Origin: Candidatus Binataceae bacterium
GTDB lineage: Bacteria; Desulfobacterota; Binatia; Binatales; Binataceae
Assembly (NCBI GenBank): GCA_035508495.1
Contig: DATJMX010000036.1
Span: 35,931-99,930, forward strand
Length of the DNA: 64,000 bases
Reading direction: 5' to 3'
Shown: piece after piece, positions 1 through 8,548 of the stretch
Layout: every line of letters starts with the position of its first letter
How positions within the stretch are numbered: the stretch's first letter is position 1
Translations under genes and position numbers: made by a program
The notes under the pieces: model-generated
What the model saw: only the letters and a program-made list of their open reading frames with translations
Told to the model about the DNA's origin: nothing
The model's database searches: none

Positions 1-165
1 ATAGGGGACAGATTCCTCCACGACTCGTATGCAGTGTTTTGCAACGCGCTCTTGGTCAGGGAGAGGGATTCTCCCAGCCGAGAAATCGGTGATGCAAAGC
101 TTTCCTGTACAATGGGAGGGCTTGGGATAGGTGCAGCGCTCGCAGCTCTGCAGTCGGAGGTTCCC

Positions 166-609
166 ATGATCAAAGGAAGTTGCCTGTGCGGCGGCGTGCG
201 ATTTGAGATCGCGAAAGCGCCTGGGCCGTTTGAGCTTTGTCATTGCAGCCGATGCCGCAAGCTGTCTGGCTCGGCGTTCACTGCCGGTCTAGGCGTATTG
301 AGCGCAGACTTCCGGCTGCTCGAAGGCCGGGAGTTGATTGCGGTCTACGAGGCGCCGATTCTTCGTGAGCCGCCGCCCTATCGCTCCGCGTTTTGCTCGC
401 GATGCGGCTCGCAGGTGCCGAATCCGCAGCCGGGCCAGGAATGGTTTGAAATTCCGGCTGGTCTGCTCGACGACGACCCCGGAACCAAACCCGACAAGCA
501 CATCTTCGTCGAGTTCAATGCGCCGTGGTTTGCGATCGCGGACGATCTCCCGCAATTCGACATGCCGCGCCTGCGAGAACTGCGCGCGCGGCAGCCGAAG
601 CGCCGTTAA
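166..609 (+). CDS. GFA-family (CENP-V fold) zinc protein
   Basis: 147-residue protein of the glutathione-dependent formaldehyde-activating enzyme/CENP-V family. The zinc-binding cysteines are visible: C6 and C8 in SCLCGG, C25, C27 and C30 in CHCSRC, and a later pair in CSRCGSQ. Characterised members have been linked to S-hydroxymethylglutathione formation, but most family members have no proven substrate, so no reaction is claimed here. The ATG at 166 is chosen because GGAGG lies five bases upstream; the open frame continues upstream to base 34 but that part does not look like the family. It converges on the CMD-like gene, and the two TAA stops share bases 606-609 (TTAA). It may belong functionally with the catabolic island that follows, but it is transcribed separately. 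Confidence 0.85.
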   Translation: MIKGSCLCGGVRFEIAKAPGPFELCHCSRCRKLSGSAFTAGLGVLSADFRLLEGRELIAVYEAPILREPPPYRSAFCSRCGSQVPNPQPGQEWFEIPAGLLDDDPGTKPDKHIFVEFNAPWFAIADDLPQFDMPRLRELRARQPKRR

Positions 610-983
610 CCCTGCTTCGTCTTGCCGTCGAGCTCGTCGAACAGCTCGCGCACTACGCGCATGCCGTTCACCGCGATCGGCCATCCCGCGTAGTGCGCGA
701 GATGAATCATGATCTCGGTGATTTTCTCGCGGCTGATGCCCGCGTTGAGCGCGCCGCGCAGATGCGTCTTCAGCTCGGGATTGCGCGCCAGCACGGTCAG
801 CGTCGTGATCGTGATCATCGAGCGCTCACGCAGCTCCAGCCCTGGCCGCGTCCAGATTTTTCCGAAGAGGTACTCGACCGTGAGCTTCTGAAAATCCTCT
901 TCCATCATGCCGGGCCGCGGCTCGACGCCGAACAGCTCCTTCATCCGCGCCGCGCCCTTCTGATAGTCCTCCGAATTCGCCAT
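606..983 (-). CDS. Carboxymuconolactone decarboxylase (CMD) family protein
   Basis: 125-residue all-helical protein of the CMD/AhpD superfamily. The family segment HLAHYAGWP, typical of gamma-carboxymuconolactone decarboxylase-like proteins, sits near the C-terminus. There is no cysteine anywhere, so the AhpD-type CxxC peroxidase chemistry is excluded. The start is ATG 983 (MANSEDYQ); the frame stays open upstream to 1268 but that stretch is antisense to the neighbouring dehydrogenase. It lies 32 bases downstream of an acyl-CoA dehydrogenase on the same strand and is probably its operon partner. Family members decarboxylate carboxymuconolactone in the protocatechuate pathway, but many paralogues have unknown substrates. 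A role in the local ring-degradation island is inference from position. Confidence 0.85.
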   Translation of the reverse strand: MANSEDYQKGAARMKELFGVEPRPGMMEEDFQKLTVEYLFGKIWTRPGLELRERSMITITTLTVLARNPELKTHLRGALNAGISREKITEIMIHLAHYAGWPIAVNGMRVVRELFDELDGKTKQG

Positions 984-1015
984 CGTCGTTACCTCCAGTG
1001 TCTGCCCCAACACTA

Positions 1016-2155
1016 TCAGCGCAGGTCGCGATTCGTGTAGCCGAGGATCACGCGCGCGATGATGAGGCGTTGAATCTCGCCGGCACCCTCGTAGATGTCG
1101 AAGATGCGTCCGTCGCGGAAGCATCGATCGAGCGGATAGCATTCTGCCACCGCCTCGGGGCCCAGAATCTCGATACATCCTTGCGTGATACGCCGCGCGG
1201 CTTTGCCGCCTGCCGCTTTGGCGATCGAGGCTTCGACTTTCGGCGGATGGTTCTGCTGTTCGAGCCACTTCGAGCGCATCACGGTGAGCATTGCGGCTTC
1301 GTGCGCCGCCTCGAGCCGGATGAATTTGTCGACTATGGCGGACCGGCTCCTGGAGCCAGCGCGATAGTCGAGGTTGATTCCGCGCTCGGTGAGTTTTTCG
1401 CGCGTGAAGTCCAGCGCCGCGCGCGCCACGCCGAGCGCCGTCGCCGCCACCATCGGGCGCGAGTCGTTGAACACCGACATCGTTGACTTGAAGTCACCCT
1501 TGATATGGTTGAATTCCGGAATCCGGCAATTCTCGAACAGCAGGTTGCAGGTGTCGTGCGAGCGGATGCCGAGCTTCTTGAGCTGCGGACCGACGGTGAA
1601 GCCCGGAGTGCCGCGCTCGACCAGGAAGGTCGTCATGCCGCGGCTGCCGTCAGGCGCAACGAAGCGCGCGAAGACCATCGCAGCATCGGCTGACGCGGCC
1701 TGCGAGATGAAAATCTTTTCGCCGTTGAGAACCCATTCGCCGGTTTCGCGATCGAACGTCGCAGTTGTCCGGATGTTAGCAGGATCCGAGCCCGCGCCCG
1801 GCTCCGTGATCGCAATCGCGATCGTGTAGTTCTTCCATTTCTCGATCTGCTCAGGCGTCGCGACTGTTTCGAGCACAGTGTTGCCGAGGCCCCACTTGCT
1901 GCGGCGCAGCCCCATGCCGCCGTACTCGACCTCCGACATTACGAGCGCGTGGAGAATACGCGGGCCGCTGCTGTGCGGCACTTCGGCCGCGAGCGTGACC
2001 ACATCGGGAAATTTTGCCGCCTCGGGAAACTCTCTTGGCGGCAGCTCATCCTCATGCTTGTCGTAATAGTCGGCGTAGCCGCGCGCGATCAGCGCCTGCT
2101 GATGGGCGGAATCGAGAAGCTTCTCGTCGGTGGGAGTCAGTTCAAAATCAACCAT
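1016..2155 (-). CDS. Acyl-CoA dehydrogenase (complete catalytic type)
   Basis: 379-residue flavoprotein of the acyl-CoA dehydrogenase family, introducing an alpha-beta double bond into an acyl-CoA thioester and passing electrons to ETF. It shows the FAD/substrate-loop motif TEPGAGSD, the following NGEKIFIS strand, and the C-terminal segment YEGAGEIQRLIIAR containing the expected catalytic glutamate. ATG 2155 (MVDFELTPT) is preferred because GAGG lies eight bases upstream; an alternative TTG at 2185 would overlap the upstream gene's stop. It follows a second, more divergent dehydrogenase directly, an arrangement known for heteromeric steroid-type acyl-CoA dehydrogenases. Substrate unknown; a ring or side-chain CoA ester is likely from context. 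Confidence 0.9.
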   Translation of the reverse strand: MVDFELTPTDEKLLDSAHQQALIARGYADYYDKHEDELPPREFPEAAKFPDVVTLAAEVPHSSGPRILHALVMSEVEYGGMGLRRSKWGLGNTVLETVATPEQIEKWKNYTIAIAITEPGAGSDPANIRTTATFDRETGEWVLNGEKIFISQAASADAAMVFARFVAPDGSRGMTTFLVERGTPGFTVGPQLKKLGIRSHDTCNLLFENCRIPEFNHIKGDFKSTMSVFNDSRPMVAATALGVARAALDFTREKLTERGINLDYRAGSRSRSAIVDKFIRLEAAHEAAMLTVMRSKWLEQQNHPPKVEASIAKAAGGKAARRITQGCIEILGPEAVAECYPLDRCFRDGRIFDIYEGAGEIQRLIIARVILGYTNRDLR

Positions 2156-2181
2156 CTCAAAATCCTCGTCGCGTCCGATAG

Positions 2182-3261
2182 TCAAACGCCAACGGCGCCT
2201 TCAAGCACCGACAAAGTGCGGATGTCGCGGTACCACATCTCGACCGGGTTATCGCGCAGGTAGCCGTGGCCGCCGAGCATCTGGACGCCTTCGTCCGCGA
2301 TCCACATCGCCTGCTCGACGGCGTAGGTATAGGCGAGTTGCGCCTCGCGGGTGGCGACCTTGCCCTTTTCGAGAATCGAGGCCGCCTTCCATACCATCCA
2401 GCGCATCGCGTCGGTTTCGATCCGCATGTCGGCCAGTCGAAACGCGATCACCTGCTTCTGCGCGAGCGCCGCGCCGTGCACCACGCGCTCCTTTGTGTAG
2501 GGAATTGCGAACTCCATGACCGCGCGGCTGGTGCCGCTCATGATCGCGGCGAGCGCCACGCGCGCCGAATCGACGATTTGCTGCACATCGCATCCCGCAG
2601 CCTCGCCAAGGAGTGCGTCGCCAGCCAGCTCGACGTCTTTGAAACTCACATTCGCCATCTGGAGCGCCCGCAGTCCGATGCCGCGCTTCCTCTCGATGAT
2701 GACGCCGGCGATGTTGCGATCGACGATGAAGGCTTCGCGCTTGTCATCTAAATTCGCGATCACGAGAAAGTGGCTGCTCTTCTCCGCGAGCGGAACCGGA
2801 CCTTTGACGCCGTTCAGACGGTAACCGTTGCGCGTTTTCACCGCGCTCGTACGGATTGCGGATACATCGAAAGCGAAGTCGGGTTCGGCGATTGCCACGC
2901 TTGCGCTTCGATAGTCGTCGTCAGCGAAAAGCGGCAGGAGCTTTTTCTTTTGCGCCGCGCTGCCGTGTGCCGCAATCGCGCTCAGAAAACCCAGCGGCGC
3001 GGCAGCCGCAATCGCGAATGACGCATCGGCAAAGGCAAGTTCCTCAAGCGCGATCGCGTTGGTCACGCAGGTGCGCGCGGGCGCATCCTCATCGGCACGC
3101 GCCTGGATGACACCGGTCGCCCACAGCTCGGCGAGCGTGCGCGGCGAAATCGCCTCGCTCTCATCGGCCACGCGTGCCGCGGGCCGCAAAGCTTTGGCCG
3201 CGAGATCCTGGAGCATCGATTGCGCGAGCTTCTGTTCCTCGGTGAGTTCAAATGAGATCAA
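2182..3261 (-). CDS. Divergent acyl-CoA dehydrogenase-like subunit, short C-terminus
   Basis: 359-residue acyl-CoA dehydrogenase homologue. The family fold is recognisable (LEELAFADASFA, LGGHGYLRD, RDIRTLSVLEG), but the usual TEPxAGSD motif reads AEPDFAFDVS, and the protein ends at LEGAVGV, lacking the normal EIQRLIIAR-type tail that contributes to flavin binding. The start is taken as TTG 3261 because GAGGTG lies eight bases upstream and the family similarity begins there; a TTG at 3324 would overlap the divergent regulator. The adjacent downstream gene has the intact tail and motifs. The pair may form a heteromer in which this subunit is the degenerate partner. The alternative is a weakly active or inactive paralogue. 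Confidence 0.8.
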   Translation of the reverse strand: MISFELTEEQKLAQSMLQDLAAKALRPAARVADESEAISPRTLAELWATGVIQARADEDAPARTCVTNAIALEELAFADASFAIAAAAPLGFLSAIAAHGSAAQKKKLLPLFADDDYRSASVAIAEPDFAFDVSAIRTSAVKTRNGYRLNGVKGPVPLAEKSSHFLVIANLDDKREAFIVDRNIAGVIIERKRGIGLRALQMANVSFKDVELAGDALLGEAAGCDVQQIVDSARVALAAIMSGTSRAVMEFAIPYTKERVVHGAALAQKQVIAFRLADMRIETDAMRWMVWKAASILEKGKVATREAQLAYTYAVEQAMWIADEGVQMLGGHGYLRDNPVEMWYRDIRTLSVLEGAVGV

Positions 3262-3315
3262 TTCTCTGCACCTCGATAGGTGGAAGCTGTTTGACTTTGA
3301 CGAGGCCGGATAGTA

Positions 3316-4143
3316 ATGGTTCAACCAATGAAAAGCAAGGCCGAGATCGTGGAAGGGGCGGAGGCGGCTGCCAGATCACGTGAACGCGTGATCGATCGCG
3401 CCGGGCGCACGGCGGAATTCAGGCGCATCAAGAGTCCGCGCGCGTTTGAGGAGATCGCCGAGCAAATCCGCAAGGAACTCGCGGCGCGCCGGCTGCGCGC
3501 GGGCGATCGTTTGCCACCCGAACGCGCTCTCGCCGAGCAGTTTGGCGTCTCCCGCAACACGCTGCGCGAGGCACTGCGCTCGCTCGAGAACGCGGGCCTG
3601 CTGCGTCTGCAAAAGGGCGCGACCGGAGGAGCCTTCATCCGCGAAAGCAGCGGCGACGCGATCATCATGGGTCTGCGCGACATGTTCCATCTCGGCGCAG
3701 TCACGCCCGAGCATCTCACCGAAGCGCGCGTATTGGTCGAGTCGATCGCGGTCAGGGTGGCATGCGAACGAGCCACGGCCGATGACATCGCAGCGCTCAA
3801 TGAAAACGTCGCGGCTGCCGAACGCGCCGCGCGCGACAAGATCGCATTTTTCGATCAGGCGCGGATCCATCTCGACTTTCATCGCATCCTCGCGCGCGCA
3901 ACGAAGAACCCCGTGATGGTCATCGTGATGGAGGCGTTGGTCGATGTGATGCAGCACTTCATCGTCGCGATCGGCCAGCAGCGCAATATCTGGGTGCTAC
4001 CGTCGCGGCGCCGCTTCATGAAGCATTTCGCCGCTGGCGATGTAGACGCGGCAGTGACCGAGATGGAACTGCACCTGGAACGCCTCAACCGCTACTACCT
4101 GTCGCTTTTGAAGGAACAGCATCGTGACGCAGCGGCCGAGTGA
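3316..4143 (+). CDS. FadR-subfamily GntR transcriptional regulator (FCD domain)
   Basis: 275-residue regulator. Residues about 41-100 form a winged helix-turn-helix of GntR type (LPPERALAEQFGVSRNTLRE, followed by a wing with QKGATGGAF). Residues about 115-265 form an all-helical FCD ligand domain with the characteristic spaced Asp/His residues (LDFHRILARATKN, later HLERLNRYY). Such proteins usually repress catabolic genes until a small acid or CoA-related effector binds. The gene is divergent from the acyl-CoA dehydrogenase pair with only 54 bases between the starts, and it overlaps the next gene by 20 bases, so it probably controls both directions. ATG 3316 and ATG 3328 are both possible starts; neither has a clear ribosome site. 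Confidence 0.9.
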   Translation: MVQPMKSKAEIVEGAEAAARSRERVIDRAGRTAEFRRIKSPRAFEEIAEQIRKELAARRLRAGDRLPPERALAEQFGVSRNTLREALRSLENAGLLRLQKGATGGAFIRESSGDAIIMGLRDMFHLGAVTPEHLTEARVLVESIAVRVACERATADDIAALNENVAAAERAARDKIAFFDQARIHLDFHRILARATKNPVMVIVMEALVDVMQHFIVAIGQQRNIWVLPSRRRFMKHFAAGDVDAAVTEMELHLERLNRYYLSLLKEQHRDAAAE

Positions 4144-5323
4144 AGAAATCCTTGGCGGCGTGAGGGTTCTCGACTTCACGACGATCGTGTCGGGGCCGCA
4201 TTGCACGCGCCTGCTCGCCGATCTCGGTGCCGAGGTGATCAAGATCGAACCGCCGGAAGGCGACTTCATTCGCGTTCAGCCTCCTATCCGCGATAGCAAG
4301 AGCGCGTACTTCGCCAGCCTGAATTGCGGCAAGAAGAGCCTGGCGCTCGATCTCAAGACGCCGGAAGCGATCGAAATCATTCACGGGCTTGCGACAACTG
4401 CCGACGTGATAGTCGAGAATTCGCGGCCGGGGGTCATGGATCGTCTCGGCCTTGGATATGCGGCGCTATCGAAGTTAAATCCGCGTCTCGTGTATTGCTC
4501 AATTTCGGGATTCGGCCAGACCGGTCCGTGGGCGAAGCGGAGCGCATACGCGCCGATGCTGCATGCGGCGTCGGGCTACGACCTGGTGAATCTTTCGTAT
4601 CAAAACGGACTCGAGCGACCGCTCAACACCGGGATCTATGTCGGCGACGTTCTCGGCGGCACGTATGCTTTCGGCGCAATTCAATCAGCGCTACTGAAAC
4701 GAGAGCGCAGCGGCTCGGGAGACTACATCGATCTCGCGATGATGGATGGATTGCTCGGGATGCTGATATACGAATATCAGGAAGCGCAGTTTCCGCCGCG
4801 TCCGCGCGTAACTACATTTCAACCGACTCGCGCAAAAGACGGCTACGTAATGATCGCGTCGGTAAAGCCCAATAATTTCGATTCCTTGGCGCGCGCCGTG
4901 GGGCATCCGGAATGGCTATCGGATCCGCGCTTCAATTCGCTGCGTTCTCGCTCGGAAAATTGGAGCACCTTGATGGCTCTCATCGACGAGTGGGCATCGA
5001 CTCGGACGGTTGCTGAGTGCGAAGAGATCATCACGCGCGGCGGAGTTCCTTGCTCGCGATATTACACAGTGCGCGAAGCCATAAATCAGCCTCATCTCGA
5101 GGAACGCGGCAGCTACGAAATCGTTAACGATGGCGCTGGCGCGTTGAGGATACCGAATCCACCGTTCAAATTTTCGAATGCCGCGTCACGCGCACGCGAC
5201 TATGTACCTGCGCTCGGCGGCGACAATGATGAGATCCTGTCGCGCGTACTCGGATATTCGGATGCTCAAATCGCGGCGCTTTACGGATCGCGCGTGCTTC
5301 ATCGCGCGACCGATGCAGACTGA
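4124..5323 (+). CDS. Class III CoA-transferase (CaiB/BaiF family)
   Basis: 399-residue family III CoA-transferase, moving CoA between carboxylates. The N-terminal Rossmann segment (GVRVLDFTTIVSGPHCTRLL, LGAEVIKIEPP) and the catalytic aspartate D175 in IYVGDVLGG are visible, as is the SGFGQTGPW loop. Length is normal. The GTG start at 4124 lies inside the regulator's 3' end, 20 bases before its last base, implying translational coupling. It is the only CoA-activating gene of the island, so it probably charges the pathway substrate or an intermediate for the acyl-CoA dehydrogenases encoded on the other strand. Which acid is activated cannot be told from sequence. Confidence 0.9.
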   Translation: MTQRPSEEILGGVRVLDFTTIVSGPHCTRLLADLGAEVIKIEPPEGDFIRVQPPIRDSKSAYFASLNCGKKSLALDLKTPEAIEIIHGLATTADVIVENSRPGVMDRLGLGYAALSKLNPRLVYCSISGFGQTGPWAKRSAYAPMLHAASGYDLVNLSYQNGLERPLNTGIYVGDVLGGTYAFGAIQSALLKRERSGSGDYIDLAMMDGLLGMLIYEYQEAQFPPRPRVTTFQPTRAKDGYVMIASVKPNNFDSLARAVGHPEWLSDPRFNSLRSRSENWSTLMALIDEWASTRTVAECEEIITRGGVPCSRYYTVREAINQPHLEERGSYEIVNDGAGALRIPNPPFKFSNAASRARDYVPALGGDNDEILSRVLGYSDAQIAALYGSRVLHRATDAD

Positions 5324-5342
5324 GTAACCGGAGGAAATCGAA

Positions 5343-6410
5343 ATGGGCGAAATTCTGGTAGCCGGCATTACTCACTATCCCCCTTTGGCGGGACGCGATG
5401 AGGCCATGTCGTGGATTCTCAAGCGGATGCTTCAGAATCCTCAACTGCCCGAGCGCCTCCGCACACCTTCGGCGTGGCCGGCAGGGATGCGCGAGGAATG
5501 GGGCCTTGACGAAGGCACCGCCTCAGCCCGGCATCATCGCGAGCGGCTCCTGAAGGCGTTGCGAAAAACCCGCGCGCAAATCGATGCATTCCATCCCGAC
5601 TTAATAGTCATTTGGGGTGATGACCAATATGAAAACTTCCGCGAGGAAATCGTACCGCCATACTGCATTTATGCGCACGATACTTTTGAGTTCGGGCCGC
5701 CCGCTCACAACATATGGAACGAACCTGCCGACAAGAGGTTCCGGCTCCCGGGACATGTCGCTGCAGCCAAGTATCTGGCAAGCGGTTTAATCGAGGCAGG
5801 GTTTGACACTGCTTACTCGTATAGACCCCTGCACCATCCTCTCGGTCATGCGTTCGCCAATGGAATCCTTTACCTCGACTACGATCGGAAAGGATTTGCA
5901 TATCCAACTATTCCATTCGCCATTAACTGCTACGGCCGCCAGGTAATTGCACAACGCGGCGGTCTGCCAAACTTCGAGAATCCTCCCAGCGAAGCTCAAC
6001 TCGATCCTCCTGCACCCACGCCGCGGCGCCTGTTCGAGCTCGGCGCCGCCACAGCGCGAATCTTCTCGCAAAGCCGCTGGCGTGTAGTTTTGCTGGCATC
6101 CTCTGGATGGTCGCACGCGTTCCTCACGGCCAAGAATCAGTATCTATTTCCCGATACCCTCGCGGATCGTGAAATGTACGACGCTTTGCGCACGGGTAAC
6201 TATGATCTGTGGCGCAACTATCCGGCCAAGGCGGTAGAAGAAAGCGGCCAACAGGAATTACTCAATTGGATGTGCATCGCAGGCGCGCTCGCTGAGCTTC
6301 GGCGGGCTCCCAAGGAAATGGAATTTATCGATACCTGGATCTTCAATTCGTCAAAGTGCTTCCTCGTCGCACCTCCGCAAGCCAACCAGGACAGGATCAC
6401 GCCATCGTGA
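5343..6410 (+). CDS. Class III (LigB-type) extradiol ring-cleavage dioxygenase-like protein
   Basis: 355-residue protein with the LigB-superfamily pattern. An early histidine lies in GITHYPPL (probable iron ligand), IVIWGDDQYENF follows the usual second strand region, HHPLGHAF and ASSGWSHAF resemble the conserved catalytic-histidine loops, and the QQELLNWMCIAGAL segment matches the C-terminal region of protocatechuate-type dioxygenases. The family opens catechol-like rings next to the diol using Fe(II). It starts at ATG 5343 behind GGAGG, 19 bases after the CoA-transferase, and its stop overlaps the next start (GTGA at 6407-6410). Substrate is unknown; it is longer than plain LigB, so a divergent subfamily is likely. 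Confidence 0.75.
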   Translation: MGEILVAGITHYPPLAGRDEAMSWILKRMLQNPQLPERLRTPSAWPAGMREEWGLDEGTASARHHRERLLKALRKTRAQIDAFHPDLIVIWGDDQYENFREEIVPPYCIYAHDTFEFGPPAHNIWNEPADKRFRLPGHVAAAKYLASGLIEAGFDTAYSYRPLHHPLGHAFANGILYLDYDRKGFAYPTIPFAINCYGRQVIAQRGGLPNFENPPSEAQLDPPAPTPRRLFELGAATARIFSQSRWRVVLLASSGWSHAFLTAKNQYLFPDTLADREMYDALRTGNYDLWRNYPAKAVEESGQQELLNWMCIAGALAELRRAPKEMEFIDTWIFNSSKCFLVAPPQANQDRITPS

Positions 6411-7222
6411 AGCTAAAGGGCAAGGTTGCGCTAGTAACAGGAACGAGCCCGAATATCGGCGGTGGAATCGCCGAAGGGCTTGCGGCAGAAGGAGCCGCGG
6501 TCGTGTGCGTGGATTCGCGCGCCGAAAACGCTGCGGATTGCGCGCACTACATTCAGAGCACAGGCGGCCACGCGTTGGCTCTGACGGCGGACGTTACCGA
6601 CGAGGCGCAAGTCACGCGGGTTGTTTCCTCGGCACGCGAGAGTCTCGGACGAATCGACATCCTCGTTAACAATGCGGCTATCTTCAACAAGAAGGGTGTT
6701 GTCGATATGCCTCTGGACGAATGGCGAAGGCAGCTCGACATAATTCTTACCGGCGCCTTCCTCTTCACCAAGCATGTCGGCAATCTGATGATTGCGCAGA
6801 AGCGCACGGGCAGCATCATCAATATAATTTCGACCGCTGGCCACCAGGGCGAGCCGAATAACATTGCCTACTGCACGGCGAAGAGTGGTCTCCTCAACTT
6901 CACACGCTCGGCTGCGATGGAACTGGTCACTCATGGTATCCGGGTCAATAGTTTGACGCCGACCGCAACCGATCCCTCCGAATCTCTTGAGCGGGCCGCG
7001 CGATGGGGACGAACTACCCACGTGAATACCGAACAGTTGCGCGCCGCTTTCGAGCCGTTTCGTAAGGGAGTGCCGATGCAAAAGCTGCCGCGGCCCTCCG
7101 ATTACGGAAAAGCGGCCGCCTTCCTCGCGTCAGATGATTCAGAAATGATCACGGGAACCGATCTGCGCGTTGATGCGGGCGCGGTCGCTCGATATTGGGC
7201 CTGGGAACCTACCATTAAGTAG
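6407..7222 (+). CDS. Short-chain dehydrogenase/reductase
   Basis: 271-residue SDR with NAD(P)-binding start TGTSPNIGGG (the middle glycine of the usual TGxxxGxG is replaced by Asn), the NNA motif at 88-90, and the catalytic set S142, Y155 and K159 (YCTAK). The C-terminus has the family segment TGTDLRVDAG. GTG 6407 overlaps the previous stop codon; an open frame further upstream is antisense-free but lies inside the dioxygenase gene and lacks SDR similarity. Placed between a ring-cleavage dioxygenase and a Rieske oxygenase, it could oxidise a cis-dihydrodiol or a hydroxy intermediate. That assignment is inference from position. Confidence 0.88.
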   Translation: MKLKGKVALVTGTSPNIGGGIAEGLAAEGAAVVCVDSRAENAADCAHYIQSTGGHALALTADVTDEAQVTRVVSSARESLGRIDILVNNAAIFNKKGVVDMPLDEWRRQLDIILTGAFLFTKHVGNLMIAQKRTGSIINIISTAGHQGEPNNIAYCTAKSGLLNFTRSAAMELVTHGIRVNSLTPTATDPSESLERAARWGRTTHVNTEQLRAAFEPFRKGVPMQKLPRPSDYGKAAAFLASDDSEMITGTDLRVDAGAVARYWAWEPTIK

Positions 7223-7255
7223 TACTGCTAACCGGATTACTCAGTGGGGAAAATC

Positions 7256-8548
7256 ATGAGCGAAACAAATAGTGATTTTATTATCGACGATCAGAGCGCT
7301 GGACTTTTTCGCGTAAATCGTCGCGTCTTCGTGGATCCGGAATGCCTGGAAATGGAGCGGCGGCGCATCTTCGAGACGTGCTGGATTTACGCCGGACACG
7401 AGTCCGAGGTTCCGCACGCGGGAGACTATCGCTCGCGCAATGTTGTCGGCCGCCCGATGATCCTCGTTCGCGGCGATGACAACGTTGTTCGTGTGCTGCT
7501 CAACACCTGCACGCACCGTGGCGCGATGGTTTGCCGTCAGCGGTCGGGCAATGCGAAGACTTTCCAATGCCCTTATCACGCCTGGACATACAATTCGCGG
7601 GGCAACTTGATCGGCGTTCCCGGCGAAGACTCATATGCTCCGGCGTTCGATCGCAACGAACTCGCGCTCGCCGCACCTGCGCGAGTCGAGAATTATCGCG
7701 GTTTTATCTTCGTCTGTTTCGATCGCAATACGCAGAGTCTATATGACTATCTTGCCGGCGCACGCGAATACCTCGATCTGGTCGCGGATCAGTCCGAGAT
7801 GGGCATGAAGATCGTCGCTGGGCAGCAATCTTACAGCGCGCGCGCGAACTGGAAGTTGCTCGTGGAAAATAGCTACGACGGCTATCACGGCTTGCCGACG
7901 CATCAGAGGTATTTCAGCTTCCTGGGCGACATCGGGATCGATCTCAAGGGCATGAATTTGTCTGCTCCTCGCCGGCAAGCCGCGCTCGATCTCGGAAACG
8001 GACATGCGGTGGTTGAATATCAGAGCGCCTGGGGACGGCCGATTGCGCATTGGGTCGAACCGTTCGGAGAACATCGCAAGGAACACTTCGCGCAGCTGCG
8101 GCGGAAATTCGACGAGCGATTTGGTCCCGAGCGCGCCGCGCGAATCTGCGAGACCAGCCGCAATCTTGGAATTTTCCCGAACCTCGTAATCAACGATATC
8201 ATGGCGATCACGGTACGGACTTTCTATCCGGTCTCGCCTGACTATATGGAGGTCAATGCCTGGGCGCTGGCGCCGATTGAAGAGAGCGCCGAGGACTCCG
8301 CACTGCGCCTCGATAACTTTCTCACCTTCCTCGGGCCGGGCGGCTTCGCTACACCTGATGACGTCGAAATGCTCGAGACCTGCCAGCTCGGATTCCGTAA
8401 TCGCGAGGTCGCGTGGTCGGATATCTCGCGCGGCATGAAACGCGACGTGCCTGCGATCACGGACGAACTGCAGATGCGTGCGTTCTGGCGACGATGGAAT
8501 CAACTGATGACCGAGCCTCAGGCGCGACGCGCAAGGCGGGCAGCATGA
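7256..8548 (+). CDS. Rieske non-heme iron ring-hydroxylating oxygenase, alpha subunit
   Basis: 430-residue oxygenase alpha subunit. The Rieske [2Fe-2S] ligands are C85, H87, C105 and H108 (CTHRG and CPYHAW). The mononuclear iron site has D208, H211 and H216 in DGYHGLPTHQ, where D208 is the residue bridging to the neighbouring subunit's Rieske centre. ATG 7256 is chosen since GGGGA lies five bases before it; an in-frame GTG at 7244 lacks this. The beta subunit follows with a four-base overlap. The enzyme adds oxygen to an aromatic ring using electrons from a reductase and ferredoxin, none of which is encoded in this cluster. Substrate not determined. Confidence 0.93.
   Translation: MSETNSDFIIDDQSAGLFRVNRRVFVDPECLEMERRRIFETCWIYAGHESEVPHAGDYRSRNVVGRPMILVRGDDNVVRVLLNTCTHRGAMVCRQRSGNAKTFQCPYHAWTYNSRGNLIGVPGEDSYAPAFDRNELALAAPARVENYRGFIFVCFDRNTQSLYDYLAGAREYLDLVADQSEMGMKIVAGQQSYSARANWKLLVENSYDGYHGLPTHQRYFSFLGDIGIDLKGMNLSAPRRQAALDLGNGHAVVEYQSAWGRPIAHWVEPFGEHRKEHFAQLRRKFDERFGPERAARICETSRNLGIFPNLVINDIMAITVRTFYPVSPDYMEVNAWALAPIEESAEDSALRLDNFLTFLGPGGFATPDDVEMLETCQLGFRNREVAWSDISRGMKRDVPAITDELQMRAFWRRWNQLMTEPQARRARRAA

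Noticed and set aside
100..120. TACAAT at about 108 as a promoter of the GFA gene
   Set aside because: No -35 match at a normal distance; too weak to list.
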